From: JBKBII01 sp046299415
GTDB lineage: Bacteria > Pseudomonadota > Gammaproteobacteria > Ectothiorhodospirales > Ectothiorhodospiraceae
Assembly (NCBI GenBank): GCA_046299415.1
Contig: JBKBII010000005.1
Coordinates: forward strand, 1 to 64,000
Direction: 5' to 3'
DNA length: 64,000 bases
The translations under genes were made by a program, and so were the position numbers. The notes under the pieces were generated by a model. It worked only from the letters and a program-made list of their open reading frames with translations, did no database searches and was not told the DNA's origin. The first letter of the stretch is position 1. Every line of letters starts with the position of its first letter. Shown here in pieces: positions 46,522-56,724 of this stretch.

Positions 46522-48054
46522 TCAGGATTCATCAAGACCCCAACGACGCAAACGGCGATAGAGCGTCTTGCGTCCGATCCCAAGCCACTCTGCAGCACGC
46601 GTTCGGTTGCCTGCCGTAGCCTCGAGGACGGCTTCGACGTGGCGTCGTTCGATCGCTTCGAGGGTCAGCCGCGGAACATCCAACGGCCGATCTTCCCGTT
46701 CGTTGAGCTTACTGCTGCCAGCTAACGGCACATCAATCGGTGGGTCGCTCTTATGCTGAGACTCGCCAGACTCGGCCAGCGGTCGATTCTGTTGCGCGGG
46801 CCCGAGTCGACAAGCGCCTACACCCGCCGATTGCGGCGCGCCATCAACTGCAGCGACACGAATTTCTTCCGGTAGATCCGTCCACTCGACACGATGACCT
46901 GGCGCCAAAGTCGCAACCCGTTCGGCCACCGACCGCAACTCGCGGACGTTTCCCGGCCAAGCGTAGTGCAAACAGGCGCGCAGGGCCTCAGACGCGACCC
47001 CCTCGATCGGGGGTTGTCGCTGCGCTGCGAACTCCCGCACGAAGCGCTCAAAAAGACTCAACACATCGTTACCGCGCTCGCGCAGCGGCGGGACCCGCAA
47101 ACGGAAAGTCTGCAGTCGGTAGTACAGATCCTCGCGAAACAGACCTGCCGCCTGCGCCGCGCGCAAGTCCTGGTGCGTTGCCGCCACGATCCGCACGTCG
47201 ACCTGAGTCTCCCGATCCGCACCGACGGGACGAACCCCGCCGTCCTGCAGCACCCGCAAGAGCTTAGCCTGCATGGACACGGGTAACTCTCCGATTTCAT
47301 CTAGAAACAACGTGCCGCCATCCGCTGACGCGAACAATCCTCGGCGTGCGCCGCGCGCCCCCGAAAAAGCGCCAGCGACATGCCCAAACAACTCGGACTC
47401 GAGAAGCGACTCCGGGATGCCACCGCAATTGATCGCGACAAACGGACCCGACCGGCGGCGACTTTCGTCGTGCAAGGCGCGGGCGACGAGTTCTTTCCCG
47501 GTTCCTGACTCCCCTTCGATCAGCACGGCACCTTCGCCGTCTGCCGTTCGCACCAAGGTTTCGAACAGTTGCTTCATCGGCGCGCTGGTACCCGCCATAC
47601 CGTGAAAATCCTGCTCGCCCCGAAGAAACGCGGCTCGCCGCAATCCACGCAGTTCGAGAACGCGGCCGACCGTCAAGACGAAATGCTCGAGATTGACCGG
47701 CTTGGTCAGAAAATCATCAGCCCCGGCCTTGATCGCTTTGACGGCCTGATCGACCGTGCCAAAACCGGTCAACAAAATCACGCCCGGCGGCATTTCGTTG
47801 CGCTCGGTCGCGCGGCGCTGAATCGCGCTCAGCAGCTCGAATCCATCGAGGCCCGGCATCCGCAGGTCAGAGACCACCAACGCATAATCGCGGCGCTCGT
47901 CGGCTGATCGATCCAACGCCAAAAGTGCCGCCTCGCCGCCCCGCGCGGCCTTGGCCTCAAACCCGTGGTCGAGCAACTCGTCGACGAGGAGCTCAGCGTG
48001 TGTCGACACATCATCGACGACCAGAATCCGCACCCCCTGACCCATTTCAGACAT
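46522..48054 (-). CDS. NtrC-family sigma-54-dependent response regulator
   Basis: 510 residues. The receiver domain (about 8-125) has the acidic pair DD, the phosphoryl Asp63 in SDLRMPG and Lys118 in TKPV. The AAA+ domain (about 150-385) has Walker A GESGTGKE and Walker B GGTLFLDEIGELP. The sigma-54 contact loop is GAFSGA (228-233) where most members have GAFTGA. After an 80-residue low-complexity linker comes a Fis-type helix-turn-helix (HVEAVLEATAGNRTRAAEWL, GIGRKTLYRRLRRWGL). It activates sigma-54 promoters when phosphorylated, presumably by the kinase upstream. The ATG overlaps the kinase stop (TGATG). Target genes unknown. Confidence 0.93.
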   Translation of the reverse strand: MSEMGQGVRILVVDDVSTHAELLVDELLDHGFEAKAARGGEAALLALDRSADERRDYALVVSDLRMPGLDGFELLSAIQRRATERNEMPPGVILLTGFGTVDQAVKAIKAGADDFLTKPVNLEHFVLTVGRVLELRGLRRAAFLRGEQDFHGMAGTSAPMKQLFETLVRTADGEGAVLIEGESGTGKELVARALHDESRRRSGPFVAINCGGIPESLLESELFGHVAGAFSGARGARRGLFASADGGTLFLDEIGELPVSMQAKLLRVLQDGGVRPVGADRETQVDVRIVAATHQDLRAAQAAGLFREDLYYRLQTFRLRVPPLRERGNDVLSLFERFVREFAAQRQPPIEGVASEALRACLHYAWPGNVRELRSVAERVATLAPGHRVEWTDLPEEIRVAAVDGAPQSAGVGACRLGPAQQNRPLAESGESQHKSDPPIDVPLAGSSKLNEREDRPLDVPRLTLEAIERRHVEAVLEATAGNRTRAAEWLGIGRKTLYRRLRRWGLDES

Positions 48055-50261
48055 CACAACGGCCCTCGACTCTGCCGATCGCAGCGCCTTTCGCCGCCGA
48101 CCGTATCGACCTCAGCCACCCGACGGGCGCGCTGGCGTGGGCTGCCTCGATCGCTGTCATGCGCGCCTGAAGATCTCGGCCCCTGATCGCGAGCGCACGA
48201 TGGCGCTGCCTTCGCTGCCAAGGACGTCAGCGGTAAGCTCAACCAAAATCGTGCGCCCGATAAACGTGCCGCCGCACAGCTGTCCCCCCGTTCCAGCAAA
48301 ACCAGACGCCCCCCCATCTCTTGCGTGATCGCCAAAGCCAGCGCCAGCCCCAGTCCAGTGCCGCGACGACCCGAAGACTGCGCGTCAGGCTCGATCGACA
48401 CAAAAGGCTCGAAGATCCGCGCCGCCACGTCGTCCGCCACGCCCGGACCGTCGTCCTCGACCAGCAACCACCAGGAACCGCGCGCCACGCCAGTCGCCAA
48501 CCGCACCTCGCAACGTGCAAAACGCAAAGCATTTTCGATCAGGTTACGCACCAGCATCCGAAAACGCTGCGCATCGCCGCTGACCAAGATCGGTCCCGAG
48601 GGCTGCATGGCCGTCCTCTGGGTCGGCTCGAGGCACAAATCTCGCCCTATCTGCACCGCTTGGTTTCGGCTCCGTTCGACGACCCCTGCCAGCAGCTCAT
48701 CAGGCGAGAACGTGGATCCCCGCGCAACGTCACCACGAGAGAATGCGAGCAGGCTCCGGACAATGGCCGATATGTGCGTCATTTCAGACCGCAGCGCATC
48801 AAGTTCCCTCGCCGCCGCCGGGCTCGGCGCGCCCAGCTTTCGCTCGAGTCGGTCGAGACGACCGACGACAACACCCAAGGGCGTTCCAAGCTCATGGGCA
48901 ATCCCAGCAGCCGCGCGCCCGATCACCGCTAGGCGCTCGGCCTGCGCCGCACGACGCTCGGCCTCGAGCCGCTGCATTCGAGCCTCCTGCGCAACCCGCA
49001 TCAAGGCGTCGCGACGATCCAGCATCGCATTGATCGCGACCTCGATCCGACGCCACTCCAAAGCCGGAGCCGTACCCAAGGCAAGGCGCCCCACCATTGG
49101 CTCCTGTGTCTCGCGCACAGCGCCCGAGCTCGCAGACCCCTCACCGCGATCTAATGACAGCGGAACAGGCGCACCTGACGAGTGATCACCTTCAGCACCA
49201 CAGCCATCAAAGCCCTTTGCCTGGGCTGAAATGAGCGATGGTGCTGACGTTGATTTGAGCGGCAAATCTACCGTTGTGGCTGTCGTTTCACTGATCGATG
49301 CTTCTGACTGTGAGCACCCCAACCATCGTCCCGGTGACGGTTCCAGTGACCGCTCCGATCGACACGTGGACGCCTGCGACGACTTGTCTTCCACCGCATC
49401 TGACAAAGACGCGGCATGCCCAAAACGCGACCTGAAATAGGAGTGACGCCGGCCCAGCAAAGCCAGCGACGACAGCTTGACTCGAAGATGTCGCAGAACA
49501 GCATTCGGCAACCGTCCCCCCGCCTCGCGAGCCGGCTGCGTGCCGATCGCCGCACCCGGCGTCGAGATCGAACGCCTCGAAATCGGTGAAACGACATCTG
49601 GCGCGATCGCATCAAGCGCCGCCAACAGGCGTTTGAGCGGCGCACCAAACACGCTACTGTGCCCCCACCACAGCGCCAACGCCAGCGCCGTCGCGAGAAG
49701 CAATCCGAGAACCACCAGCTGTACCCGAAAAGCTCGCCGGTCGGCGTTCCAACCCGACAGGTCTCGCGACACCTGCAGCATCCCGCGAATCCGTCCGCCG
49801 GCATCACTCAGGGGCAAAAACACCGAGTACACATCGCGCTCGTCCCGCCGTGACTCGAACCCATCGACGCCGACGCTCTCGATTCGTTGCACCTCGGCCC
49901 GTCGATCCGCGAGCAGGCGCACCGAACCAATCGCAGCGACGAGATTCTGCTGTTCGTCATGCACATACACCCCGAACACCGGCTCGGTTTCAAAAGCACC
50001 ATCGAGCACCGACTGCATCGTCGACCAATCGCCTCGCTGCACTGCGCTCGCGATTGGCGCCCGAATACTCTGCGCGATCAACGTCAAGTTCTCGCGCATC
50101 CGCTCTTCCGCCTGACGCTCGACCTCGATACCGATCCAAACGCCAAGGCCGACGACCAAACCCAGGGTCGGTGCAAAAACCCGCCAAATCAACGCCGTGC
50201 GTAGACTGGACACGCGTCGCCGAGAACGCTTCGCTTGAACATTCGATCGATTACTCGTCAT
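48054..50261 (-). CDS. Membrane sensor histidine kinase, partner of the NtrC-type regulator
   Basis: 735 residues. Two membrane helices (about 23-45 and 178-200) flank a periplasmic sensor of about 130 residues. A HAMP domain follows, but it is interrupted: its first helix (FGAPLKRLLAALDAIAPDVV) and second helix (RRIEVAINAMLDRRDALM) are separated by about 175 low-complexity residues (225-400). The DHp H-box is AAGIAHELGTPLG with His456. The catalytic domain has RNLIENALRFA (N), EDDGPGVAD (G1) and GTGLGLALA (G2). The C-terminal 60 residues are again low-complexity. It phosphorylates the adjacent regulator; signal unknown. The start ATG has no strong ribosome site. Confidence 0.9.
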   Translation of the reverse strand: MTSNRSNVQAKRSRRRVSSLRTALIWRVFAPTLGLVVGLGVWIGIEVERQAEERMRENLTLIAQSIRAPIASAVQRGDWSTMQSVLDGAFETEPVFGVYVHDEQQNLVAAIGSVRLLADRRAEVQRIESVGVDGFESRRDERDVYSVFLPLSDAGGRIRGMLQVSRDLSGWNADRRAFRVQLVVLGLLLATALALALWWGHSSVFGAPLKRLLAALDAIAPDVVSPISRRSISTPGAAIGTQPAREAGGRLPNAVLRHLRVKLSSLALLGRRHSYFRSRFGHAASLSDAVEDKSSQASTCRSERSLEPSPGRWLGCSQSEASISETTATTVDLPLKSTSAPSLISAQAKGFDGCGAEGDHSSGAPVPLSLDRGEGSASSGAVRETQEPMVGRLALGTAPALEWRRIEVAINAMLDRRDALMRVAQEARMQRLEAERRAAQAERLAVIGRAAAGIAHELGTPLGVVVGRLDRLERKLGAPSPAAARELDALRSEMTHISAIVRSLLAFSRGDVARGSTFSPDELLAGVVERSRNQAVQIGRDLCLEPTQRTAMQPSGPILVSGDAQRFRMLVRNLIENALRFARCEVRLATGVARGSWWLLVEDDGPGVADDVAARIFEPFVSIEPDAQSSGRRGTGLGLALALAITQEMGGRLVLLERGDSCAAARLSGARFWLSLPLTSLAAKAAPSCARDQGPRSSGAHDSDRGSPRQRARRVAEVDTVGGERRCDRQSRGPL

Positions 50262-51095
50262 GCCATCGTAGGTCCGCCATCAGGGTCGAACGCCGAACTG
50301 AACAGTTCGACTAAAAATTCCGCCACCTGGTACAGCAGCGATCAATCCCTATCGACCAAAAACCTCCGCAATGAAGCTGAATTGCCAGTGTTCGCAAGCC
50401 CCTCGTAGCGAGGGCCTGAGTTAGAGAGGACCTGCGTCGCCGCATGGCGGACGTCTCCGACTGCACCAATCAAAACGTAAGATTTTTTGATCGAAATCAT
50501 GGCTCAACAACGCACCGTCGGGCCACAGCGGTCAGTTTCGCCGCCACGAAAACTCTGGGTGCATCAGGGGTTCCCTGCAAACGCTAACTCAAGGTCTGGC
50601 TTGAAAAGCCGACCGCCGCGGTGGCTGTGAAAACGATACCGAGCAGAACCAGGCGATCGCGGAACGCTCAGTCGATACAGAGAAAACCGAGCCTCGAGTG
50701 GGCGGCGTCTCCCGCAGCGGTCACTCGCACGGTGGAATTTTCGAAAGCGGAGCCGAAGCGCCAGCGTTAACGGCTGCACGGGCCGCATGCGCAGGCACTA
50801 CCAAAGGGGAGGTTGTTTCGCCGGGGACTCTGGTCGCATCCGATCTAACTGAGAGCAACCCACGTGAAACCCGTGTTGGTCCGACTCGAGCGATAGCGAC
50901 TCAAACGAGAGATGGCGTCATCTGACAGCCAATCGCCGCGGTGCCGTCAACACCCTTTGCTGGCCTTGACAGCTATAGAGCCGAAACCAAGACTCAAAAG
51001 ACGCGGACATCACGGCTCGGATCGCGAGTTGCGAGTGTCCCCATGGTTCACGCGAGGCCGAATGCTTCTGCCCTCACGGCCGCGTCCAAGGCCTA
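50262..51095. other. Spacer upstream of the two-component operon, downstream of clpA
   Basis: No gene recognised. A CCCTCG-TAG-CGAGGG hairpin (50400-50414) is present without a T-run. Confidence 0.4.
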
Positions 51096-53378
51096 TCAGG
51101 GTAGCGTAGGCGCCGGATCCGCCGCAGGCGCTCGCACGTCGAGCGTGAGTTCGCCCGAGTCATCCGTGCTGACCACCACTTCACCACCTTGGCTGAGCGC
51201 ACCAAACAAAATCTCGTTCGCGAGCGGTTTTTTGATGTGCTCCTGAATCGTGCGCGCCATCGGACGTGCGCCCATTTTCTCATCGTAGCCGTGTTCAGCC
51301 AGCCAAGCGCGCGCATCCGGCTCGACCGTCAACACAACCTTCTTGTCGTCGAGCTGAGCCTGCAATTGAGTCAAAAATTTGTCGACCACGCCGAGTATCG
51401 TGCTCGCATCCAGCGGCCCAAACTGGATGATTGCGTCGAGACGATTTCGGAACTCGGGACTGAACATCCGCTTGATCGCTCCCATCGCGTCACTGGAGTG
51501 ATCCTGTTGTGTAAAGCCAACTGACGGCCTTGCGGCCAGCTCCGCCCCAGCATTGGACGTCATCACCAGAATCACATTGCGAAAATCGACCTTGCGACCG
51601 TTGGTATCAGTCAGCGTGCCGTGATCCATAACCTGCAAAAGCAGGTTGAAGACATCCGGATGCGCCTTCTCGATTTCGTCGAGCAACAACACTGAATGGG
51701 GATTCTTCAAAACAGAATCGGTCAGCAATCCACCCTCGTCGTAGCCGACGTAACCGGGCGGCGCTCCGATCAAACGCGACACCGTGTGTCGCTCCATGTA
51801 CTCAGACATATCGAAGCGCAAGAAACGAATTCCAAGCTGCGTCGCCAGCTGCTTGGTCACCTCGGTTTTACCAACACCGGTCGGACCCGTGAGCAAAAAC
51901 GCACCGATCGGGCGATCGCCATCACCGAGACCGGACCGCGACATCTTGATCGCTGTCGCCAAAGTCTCGATCGCCGCGTCTTGTCCAAACACGACCATCT
52001 TGAGATTGCGCTCGAGATTCCTGAGCGTCTCCATGTCATCGCTCGACACATGTTTCGGCGGAATACGGGCGATTTTCGCCACGATCTCTTCGATGTCATG
52101 GACCCCGACCGTCTTCTTACGCTGACTCGCAGGCATCAACTGCACCCGCGCGCCGGCTTCATCAATGACATCGATCGCCTTGTCAGGCAAAAAACGATCG
52201 GTGATGTATCGACTCGACAGCTCGACAGCCGTACGTAGCGCCGGCTTGGTGAAACGCACCTTGTGATGTGCCTCGAAGCGCGATTTGAGCCCGAGCAGAA
52301 TTTGGAAGGTTTCGTCGACCGTGGGCTCAGGCACCTCGATTTTCTGAAAACGCCGAGCCAGAGCGCGATCCTTTTCGAAAATGCCCCGATACTCTTGATA
52401 GGTGGTTGACCCTATGCACTTGATCTCACCAGTCGCAAGCATTGGCTTGAGCAAATTCGACGCGTCCATGACCCCGCCCGACGCCGATCCAGCACCGATG
52501 ATGGTGTGTATCTCGTCGATGAACAAAACCGCGTAAGGCTCTTTCTTGAGTTGAGCGAGCACAGCCTTCAGGCGTTTCTCGAAGTCCCCGCGGTACTTGG
52601 TACCAGCAATCAGAGCGCCAAGATCAAGTGCGTAGACCTTGGCTTCGGCGAGCACCTCCGGTACCTCTCCATCGACGATACGACGCGCCAAGCCTTCGGC
52701 GATCGCCGTCTTGCCAACACCCGCCTCGCCGACTAGCAAGGGATTGTTTTTACGCCGCCGACAAAGCGTCTGGATCGTTCGCTCGATCTCCACATCCCGA
52801 CCGATGAGAGGATCGATTTCACCGCGGCGCGCTTTCTCATTGAGATCCGTCGCGTACTGTGCCAAGGGTGAAGCGGGCTCATCATCGGATCCAGCGGTGC
52901 GCGTCGTCGAACCGCTATCGCTCGCTGCATCCTCGGCAACGCCCTCCACCTTTGAGACGCCATGCGAGATAAAGTTGACGACATCGAGACGCGAAATGTC
53001 TTGCTGCCCCAGCAAAAACACCGCATGGCTGTCCTGCTCGCCGAACAGTGCGACGAGCACATTGGCACCGGAGACCTCTTTGCGGCCCGACGACTGGACG
53101 TGGAAAACGGCCCGCTGCAGCACTCGCTGGAAACCCAGTGTCGGTTGAGTTTCGCGAGTATCGCGCGGCGGCAGACGAGGGGTATTGGCGTCGATGTGGC
53201 GCTCGATCTCCTCGCGCAGACGATCGACGTGCGCCCCGCAGGCCTTGAGGACCGCGACCGCTGATGGGTTCATCGTCAATGCGAGCAGCAGGTGCTCAAC
53301 AGTCACAAACTCGTGACGTTTGTCACGCGCCTCCTTGAACACCAGATTGAGGCTCACTTCGAGTTCCCGGTCGAGCAT
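51096..53378 (-). CDS. clpA: ATP-dependent Clp protease ATP-binding subunit ClpA
   Basis: 760-residue AAA+ unfoldase that feeds substrates to ClpP. The N-domain begins MLDRELEVSLNLVFKEARD. D1 has GEAGVGKTA and D2 has GPTGVGKTE; both have matching Walker B motifs (VLFIDEIHTI and VLLLDEIEKAH). The IGL-type ClpP-binding loop should lie in the D2 region. I chose the ATG at 53378 because GGAGG precedes it; the ATG eight codons upstream lies before that site. It follows clpS by four bases, the usual adaptor-unfoldase operon. Confidence 0.96.
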   Translation of the reverse strand: MLDRELEVSLNLVFKEARDKRHEFVTVEHLLLALTMNPSAVAVLKACGAHVDRLREEIERHIDANTPRLPPRDTRETQPTLGFQRVLQRAVFHVQSSGRKEVSGANVLVALFGEQDSHAVFLLGQQDISRLDVVNFISHGVSKVEGVAEDAASDSGSTTRTAGSDDEPASPLAQYATDLNEKARRGEIDPLIGRDVEIERTIQTLCRRRKNNPLLVGEAGVGKTAIAEGLARRIVDGEVPEVLAEAKVYALDLGALIAGTKYRGDFEKRLKAVLAQLKKEPYAVLFIDEIHTIIGAGSASGGVMDASNLLKPMLATGEIKCIGSTTYQEYRGIFEKDRALARRFQKIEVPEPTVDETFQILLGLKSRFEAHHKVRFTKPALRTAVELSSRYITDRFLPDKAIDVIDEAGARVQLMPASQRKKTVGVHDIEEIVAKIARIPPKHVSSDDMETLRNLERNLKMVVFGQDAAIETLATAIKMSRSGLGDGDRPIGAFLLTGPTGVGKTEVTKQLATQLGIRFLRFDMSEYMERHTVSRLIGAPPGYVGYDEGGLLTDSVLKNPHSVLLLDEIEKAHPDVFNLLLQVMDHGTLTDTNGRKVDFRNVILVMTSNAGAELAARPSVGFTQQDHSSDAMGAIKRMFSPEFRNRLDAIIQFGPLDASTILGVVDKFLTQLQAQLDDKKVVLTVEPDARAWLAEHGYDEKMGARPMARTIQEHIKKPLANEILFGALSQGGEVVVSTDDSGELTLDVRAPAADPAPTLP

Positions 53379-53382
53379 GGGC

Positions 53383-53706
53383 TCAGGCCTCCTCCATTTC
53401 ACAGAGCAGCGGATGCTGATTCTGTCTTGCGTATTGATTGACCTGTGCGACTTTGGTTTCGGCGACGTCGCGCCCGTAGAGACCGCAAACGCCCTTGCCC
53501 CGGGTGTGAACCATCAGCATCACTCGCGTCGCCCGCTCGCGGTCCATACCGAAGAACGTCTCCAGCACCTCGACAACGAATTCCATCGGTGTGAAATCAT
53601 CGTTGATCAACACAACTTTATACCGTCGCGGCGGAGCGAGTTCGGGCTGCGACTCGAGAGTCACAACGCCTTCATCGACATTCGGTTTGTGTTCGGGTTC
53701 AGCCAT
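53383..53706 (-). CDS. clpS: ATP-dependent Clp protease adaptor ClpS
   Basis: Adaptor that delivers N-degron substrates to ClpA. 107 residues from the ATG at 53706. Signatures are YKVVLINDDFTPMEFVVEVL and MLMVHTRGKGVCGLYGRDVAE, with conserved Asn, Asp and His of the N-end-rule pocket. An upstream in-frame ATG at 53760 is unlikely. It directly precedes clpA. In Pseudomonas cspD lies between icd and clpS; here that place is an empty 460-base spacer. Confidence 0.96.
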   Translation of the reverse strand: MAEPEHKPNVDEGVVTLESQPELAPPRRYKVVLINDDFTPMEFVVEVLETFFGMDRERATRVMLMVHTRGKGVCGLYGRDVAETKVAQVNQYARQNQHPLLCEMEEA

Positions 53707-54166
53707 AGCTCTCAACCATCGAAATCGATTACTAAAAAATAGGCCACTCGGCTTTTTCAAATCCGTCTTTTCGATCGCACTTTTCGAACCGCACGACCCC
53801 TCGGATCAAACGGGCAGAATCCAACACGCAACCCGAGTGATGACAAGAAACCGGCCCGCCCGGAATCAAAACACGATCACATTTCAGATGAGCAACAACC
53901 TGGGTTGTTGCACAACTTCTTGTGACCGCGACTCCACGACAACCCAATCCGTCAAACACCCGCAGCGGCCAAGACACAGACAGCGAGCGCCCGAGCGCTC
54001 AGCCGTGGTCAAACCTCGCGACAGTCGGCTGATTTCCGACGGAACTGCATCTGCGCAGGCCCAGGCCACGCGCCTACCGGCAGACGGCTATAAACCGGCC
54101 CCGTCAGACACTCGCGCCCGAGCCAATCGGTTCAGGCCGAAGCCCTCCGGCGTCGGTCATTTTGGA
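53707..54166. other. Spacer between icd and clpS (cspD position)
   Basis: No CspD-like frame found. Contains the 9-bp-arm palindrome at 53892-53911 and an A/T-rich clpS-proximal part (TTTTTTAGTAAT on the minus strand) that may be its promoter. Confidence 0.4.
53892..53911. promoter_or_regulatory. Perfect palindrome upstream of clpS
   Basis: GCAACAACC-TG-GGTTGTTGC, 9-bp arms, about 185 bases upstream of clpS and 255 bases beyond the icd stop. There is no T-run, so operator-like rather than a terminator. Binding protein unknown. Confidence 0.4.
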
Positions 54167-55417
54167 TCACATGCGCCGGATCATTGCGTCGCCAAACCCA
54201 GAACAGGACACCGGTTCCACACCGTCCATCAAGCGGGCAAAGTCGTACGTCACCTCGCGTGCCGCGATCGCGCCTTCCATCCCGCGGATCACCAAATCCG
54301 CGGCCTCGTTCCAGCCCAGATGACGCAACATCATTTCCGCAGACAGGATCAACGACCCTGGGTTGACCTTGTCCTGACCGGCGTACTTCGGCGCCGTGCC
54401 ATGAGTAGCCTCGAACATCGCGACGGTGTCGGACAGGTTCGCCCCCGGGGCGATGCCGATGCCGCCGACCTGCGCTGCCAATGCGTCAGAGATGTAGTCC
54501 CCGTTGAGGTTGAGCGTGGCAATGACATCGTAGTCTTCCGGGCGCAGCAGGATTTGTTGCAGGAAGGCATCGGCGATGACGTCCTTGATCGTGATCGTCC
54601 GACCGGTATTCGGGTTCTTGAACGCGCACCACGGGCCACCGTCGAGCAGTTCGGCACCAAACTCCTTCTGCGCCAGCGCATAGCCCCAGCTTTTGAACGC
54701 ACCCTCGGTGAACTTCATGATGTTGCCCTTGTGCACCAGCGTCACCGATGGCTGATCATGGTCGATCGCGTACTGGATCGCCTTGCGCACCAGACGTTCG
54801 GTGCCCTCTTGCGAAACCGGCTTAATGCCGATTCCGCAGGTATCGGGGAAGCGGATCTTAGTGGCGCCCATCTCACCAGTCAGAAAGTCGACTACCCTTC
54901 TGACTTCAGGAGTTCCCGCCTGGTATTCGATGCCTGCGTAGATGTCTTCGGAATTCTCACGGAAGATGACCATGTCGGTCTTTTCCGGCGCCTTCAGCGG
55001 GCTGGGCACGCCATCGAAATAACGGATCGGCCGCAAACAGACGTACAGGTCGAGCTCCTGGCGCAGCGCGACATTGAGGCTGCGAATGCCGCCACCGACC
55101 GGCGTGGTCAGGGGGCCTTTGATCGACACCACGTAGTCACGCACCGCGTCCAGCGTCTCGGCCGGCAACCAGGTCTCGGCACCGTACACGCGGGTCGCCT
55201 TCTCGCCGGCATAGACCTCCATCCAGGCGATCCGACGCTCGCCGCTGTAGGCCTTGTCCACGGCCGCATCGATGACCTTGATCATCACCGGCGTGATATC
55301 CACTCCAATGCCGTCGCCCTCGATGAATGGAATGATCGGGTTGGTAGGGACGCCGAGGCGGCCGTCAGCATTCACGCTGATTTTTTTGCCTGCGGGCACG
55401 GTGATTTTTGAGGTCAT
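54167..55417 (-). CDS. icd: NADP-dependent isocitrate dehydrogenase
   Basis: TCA-cycle enzyme making 2-oxoglutarate. 416 residues from the ATG at 55417 (GGAGCGC upstream). The phosphorylation serine region IRSLNVALRQELDLYVCLRP is nearly identical to E. coli (Ser113). The nucleotide motif HGTAPKYAGQDKVNPGS has the Lys-Tyr pair that selects NADP. The metal and substrate loop NLNGDYISDALAAQ is also present. Regulation by AceK phosphorylation is possible but aceK is not in the window. clpS lies downstream, as in Pseudomonas. acnA, the preceding TCA step, is 5 kb to the right. Confidence 0.96.
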   Translation of the reverse strand: MTSKITVPAGKKISVNADGRLGVPTNPIIPFIEGDGIGVDITPVMIKVIDAAVDKAYSGERRIAWMEVYAGEKATRVYGAETWLPAETLDAVRDYVVSIKGPLTTPVGGGIRSLNVALRQELDLYVCLRPIRYFDGVPSPLKAPEKTDMVIFRENSEDIYAGIEYQAGTPEVRRVVDFLTGEMGATKIRFPDTCGIGIKPVSQEGTERLVRKAIQYAIDHDQPSVTLVHKGNIMKFTEGAFKSWGYALAQKEFGAELLDGGPWCAFKNPNTGRTITIKDVIADAFLQQILLRPEDYDVIATLNLNGDYISDALAAQVGGIGIAPGANLSDTVAMFEATHGTAPKYAGQDKVNPGSLILSAEMMLRHLGWNEAADLVIRGMEGAIAAREVTYDFARLMDGVEPVSCSGFGDAMIRRM

Positions 55418-56724
55418 GCTGCGCTCCTTTTCTTTAGCCAAACACTCTGATCAAACGAAACTTGAACTGCGGTGGCGACAGTCACCCTGTGGGCGTCGCC
55501 GCGCGCCGAATCGATTGGAAAACGCGCTCTGCATCCGGCAATGCAACTGGCCATAACGCCAGCGAGCGACGTCTGCCAAATCGTCTTTTGCTCGCCCGAC
55601 AGATCGCCCTTGATCCGGCCACCCTCCCCACGACACATCCCAGCGCCAGCGACGAGTGTTCGATCCACCTCATCGCTTCATCAATCCACCCCGTTGACGA
55701 CGCCACCAATCGGACGATCTCGCGAGCCTGAGTAGGCGAGCTCGCGAGGCGGCACGACCTGGCGCTCATGCTCACACGTATCGAGACTGAATCGTAGCGG
55801 CGGCCGTAACACGGCCAGATCCACAGTTTCCGCACCATACTCCAGCCGATACGTCCGACCCGATGACCAGGCCTTCGATGCACCGAGCAGGACGCTTTGC
55901 ATCGGCGACTACAGCCATTGGGTGTCTTATGACGTCAACACCGCATCACCCCGCTTGCGACAGATCAAATTCCGGCCAGATCGCCGGAAACTCACGTCCG
56001 AAGAACCCGACGCTCAAATGCGCAGTCCGCAGCCCGTTCCAATGCGCACCACTTTCCTCAATGTGTGCGACATGTTACGCCACTCAACGCGAAGACCTTT
56101 TTCGGGCCTGACCACTCGTCGTGTCCGGAACCCAACGTAACCGTCATCGCAACAACATGCCTGATTGCGAAATCAGACGTCCCGACCGCTCACAACAGGT
56201 CGCTCGAGGCAGGCTGCGGCCCGACCTCGGCGCCACAGAACGAGTATTGAAGACCGACGCAGTCCGGCTCGTTAACCGACACCTCTGGACGCTTCATGGG
56301 CAACGCTTCGCGGCAGACCAGACCACCGCGGTACTCCGCTCACGATGCCGGCTCCAAGCCCTCAAGCCAATCAACGAACATCGACTCTCACCGATTCGCG
56401 ATCGATTTGCTGTTCAGCGATTAGATCACCACAACATCAGCAACCCCCCGAAACTCCGAGATGGTCCGGCACAACGCTCGAGAATGCGACGCGACCGGGC
56501 CAGATCCTTGAACGCGGCATCTCGACGTTGGTCGCAGTTGGAGCAGCTTGAGGGACATTGCAACGCGGCAAGTCCACTACATCGAGCGTTAGCCTCGAGT
56601 AACGCCTGCGCCATGCCGCTACACTTTACAGAGCGTTCGCACGAATTCCCGCCTTCGCGGCGACATCGGTGGCCGCTATCGACTCTCAGCCACCAACTTC
56701 TGGGCATCGCCCCCGGGTACCGCT
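55418..56724. other. 1.3-kb divergent spacer between icd and the nudix gene (rluE position)
   Basis: Longest spacer in the window. In E. coli rluE lies here; no pseudouridine-synthase motif is visible in any frame. Frames present are chance-like and Arg/Ser-rich. No RNA gene or terminator recognised. Confidence 0.45.
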
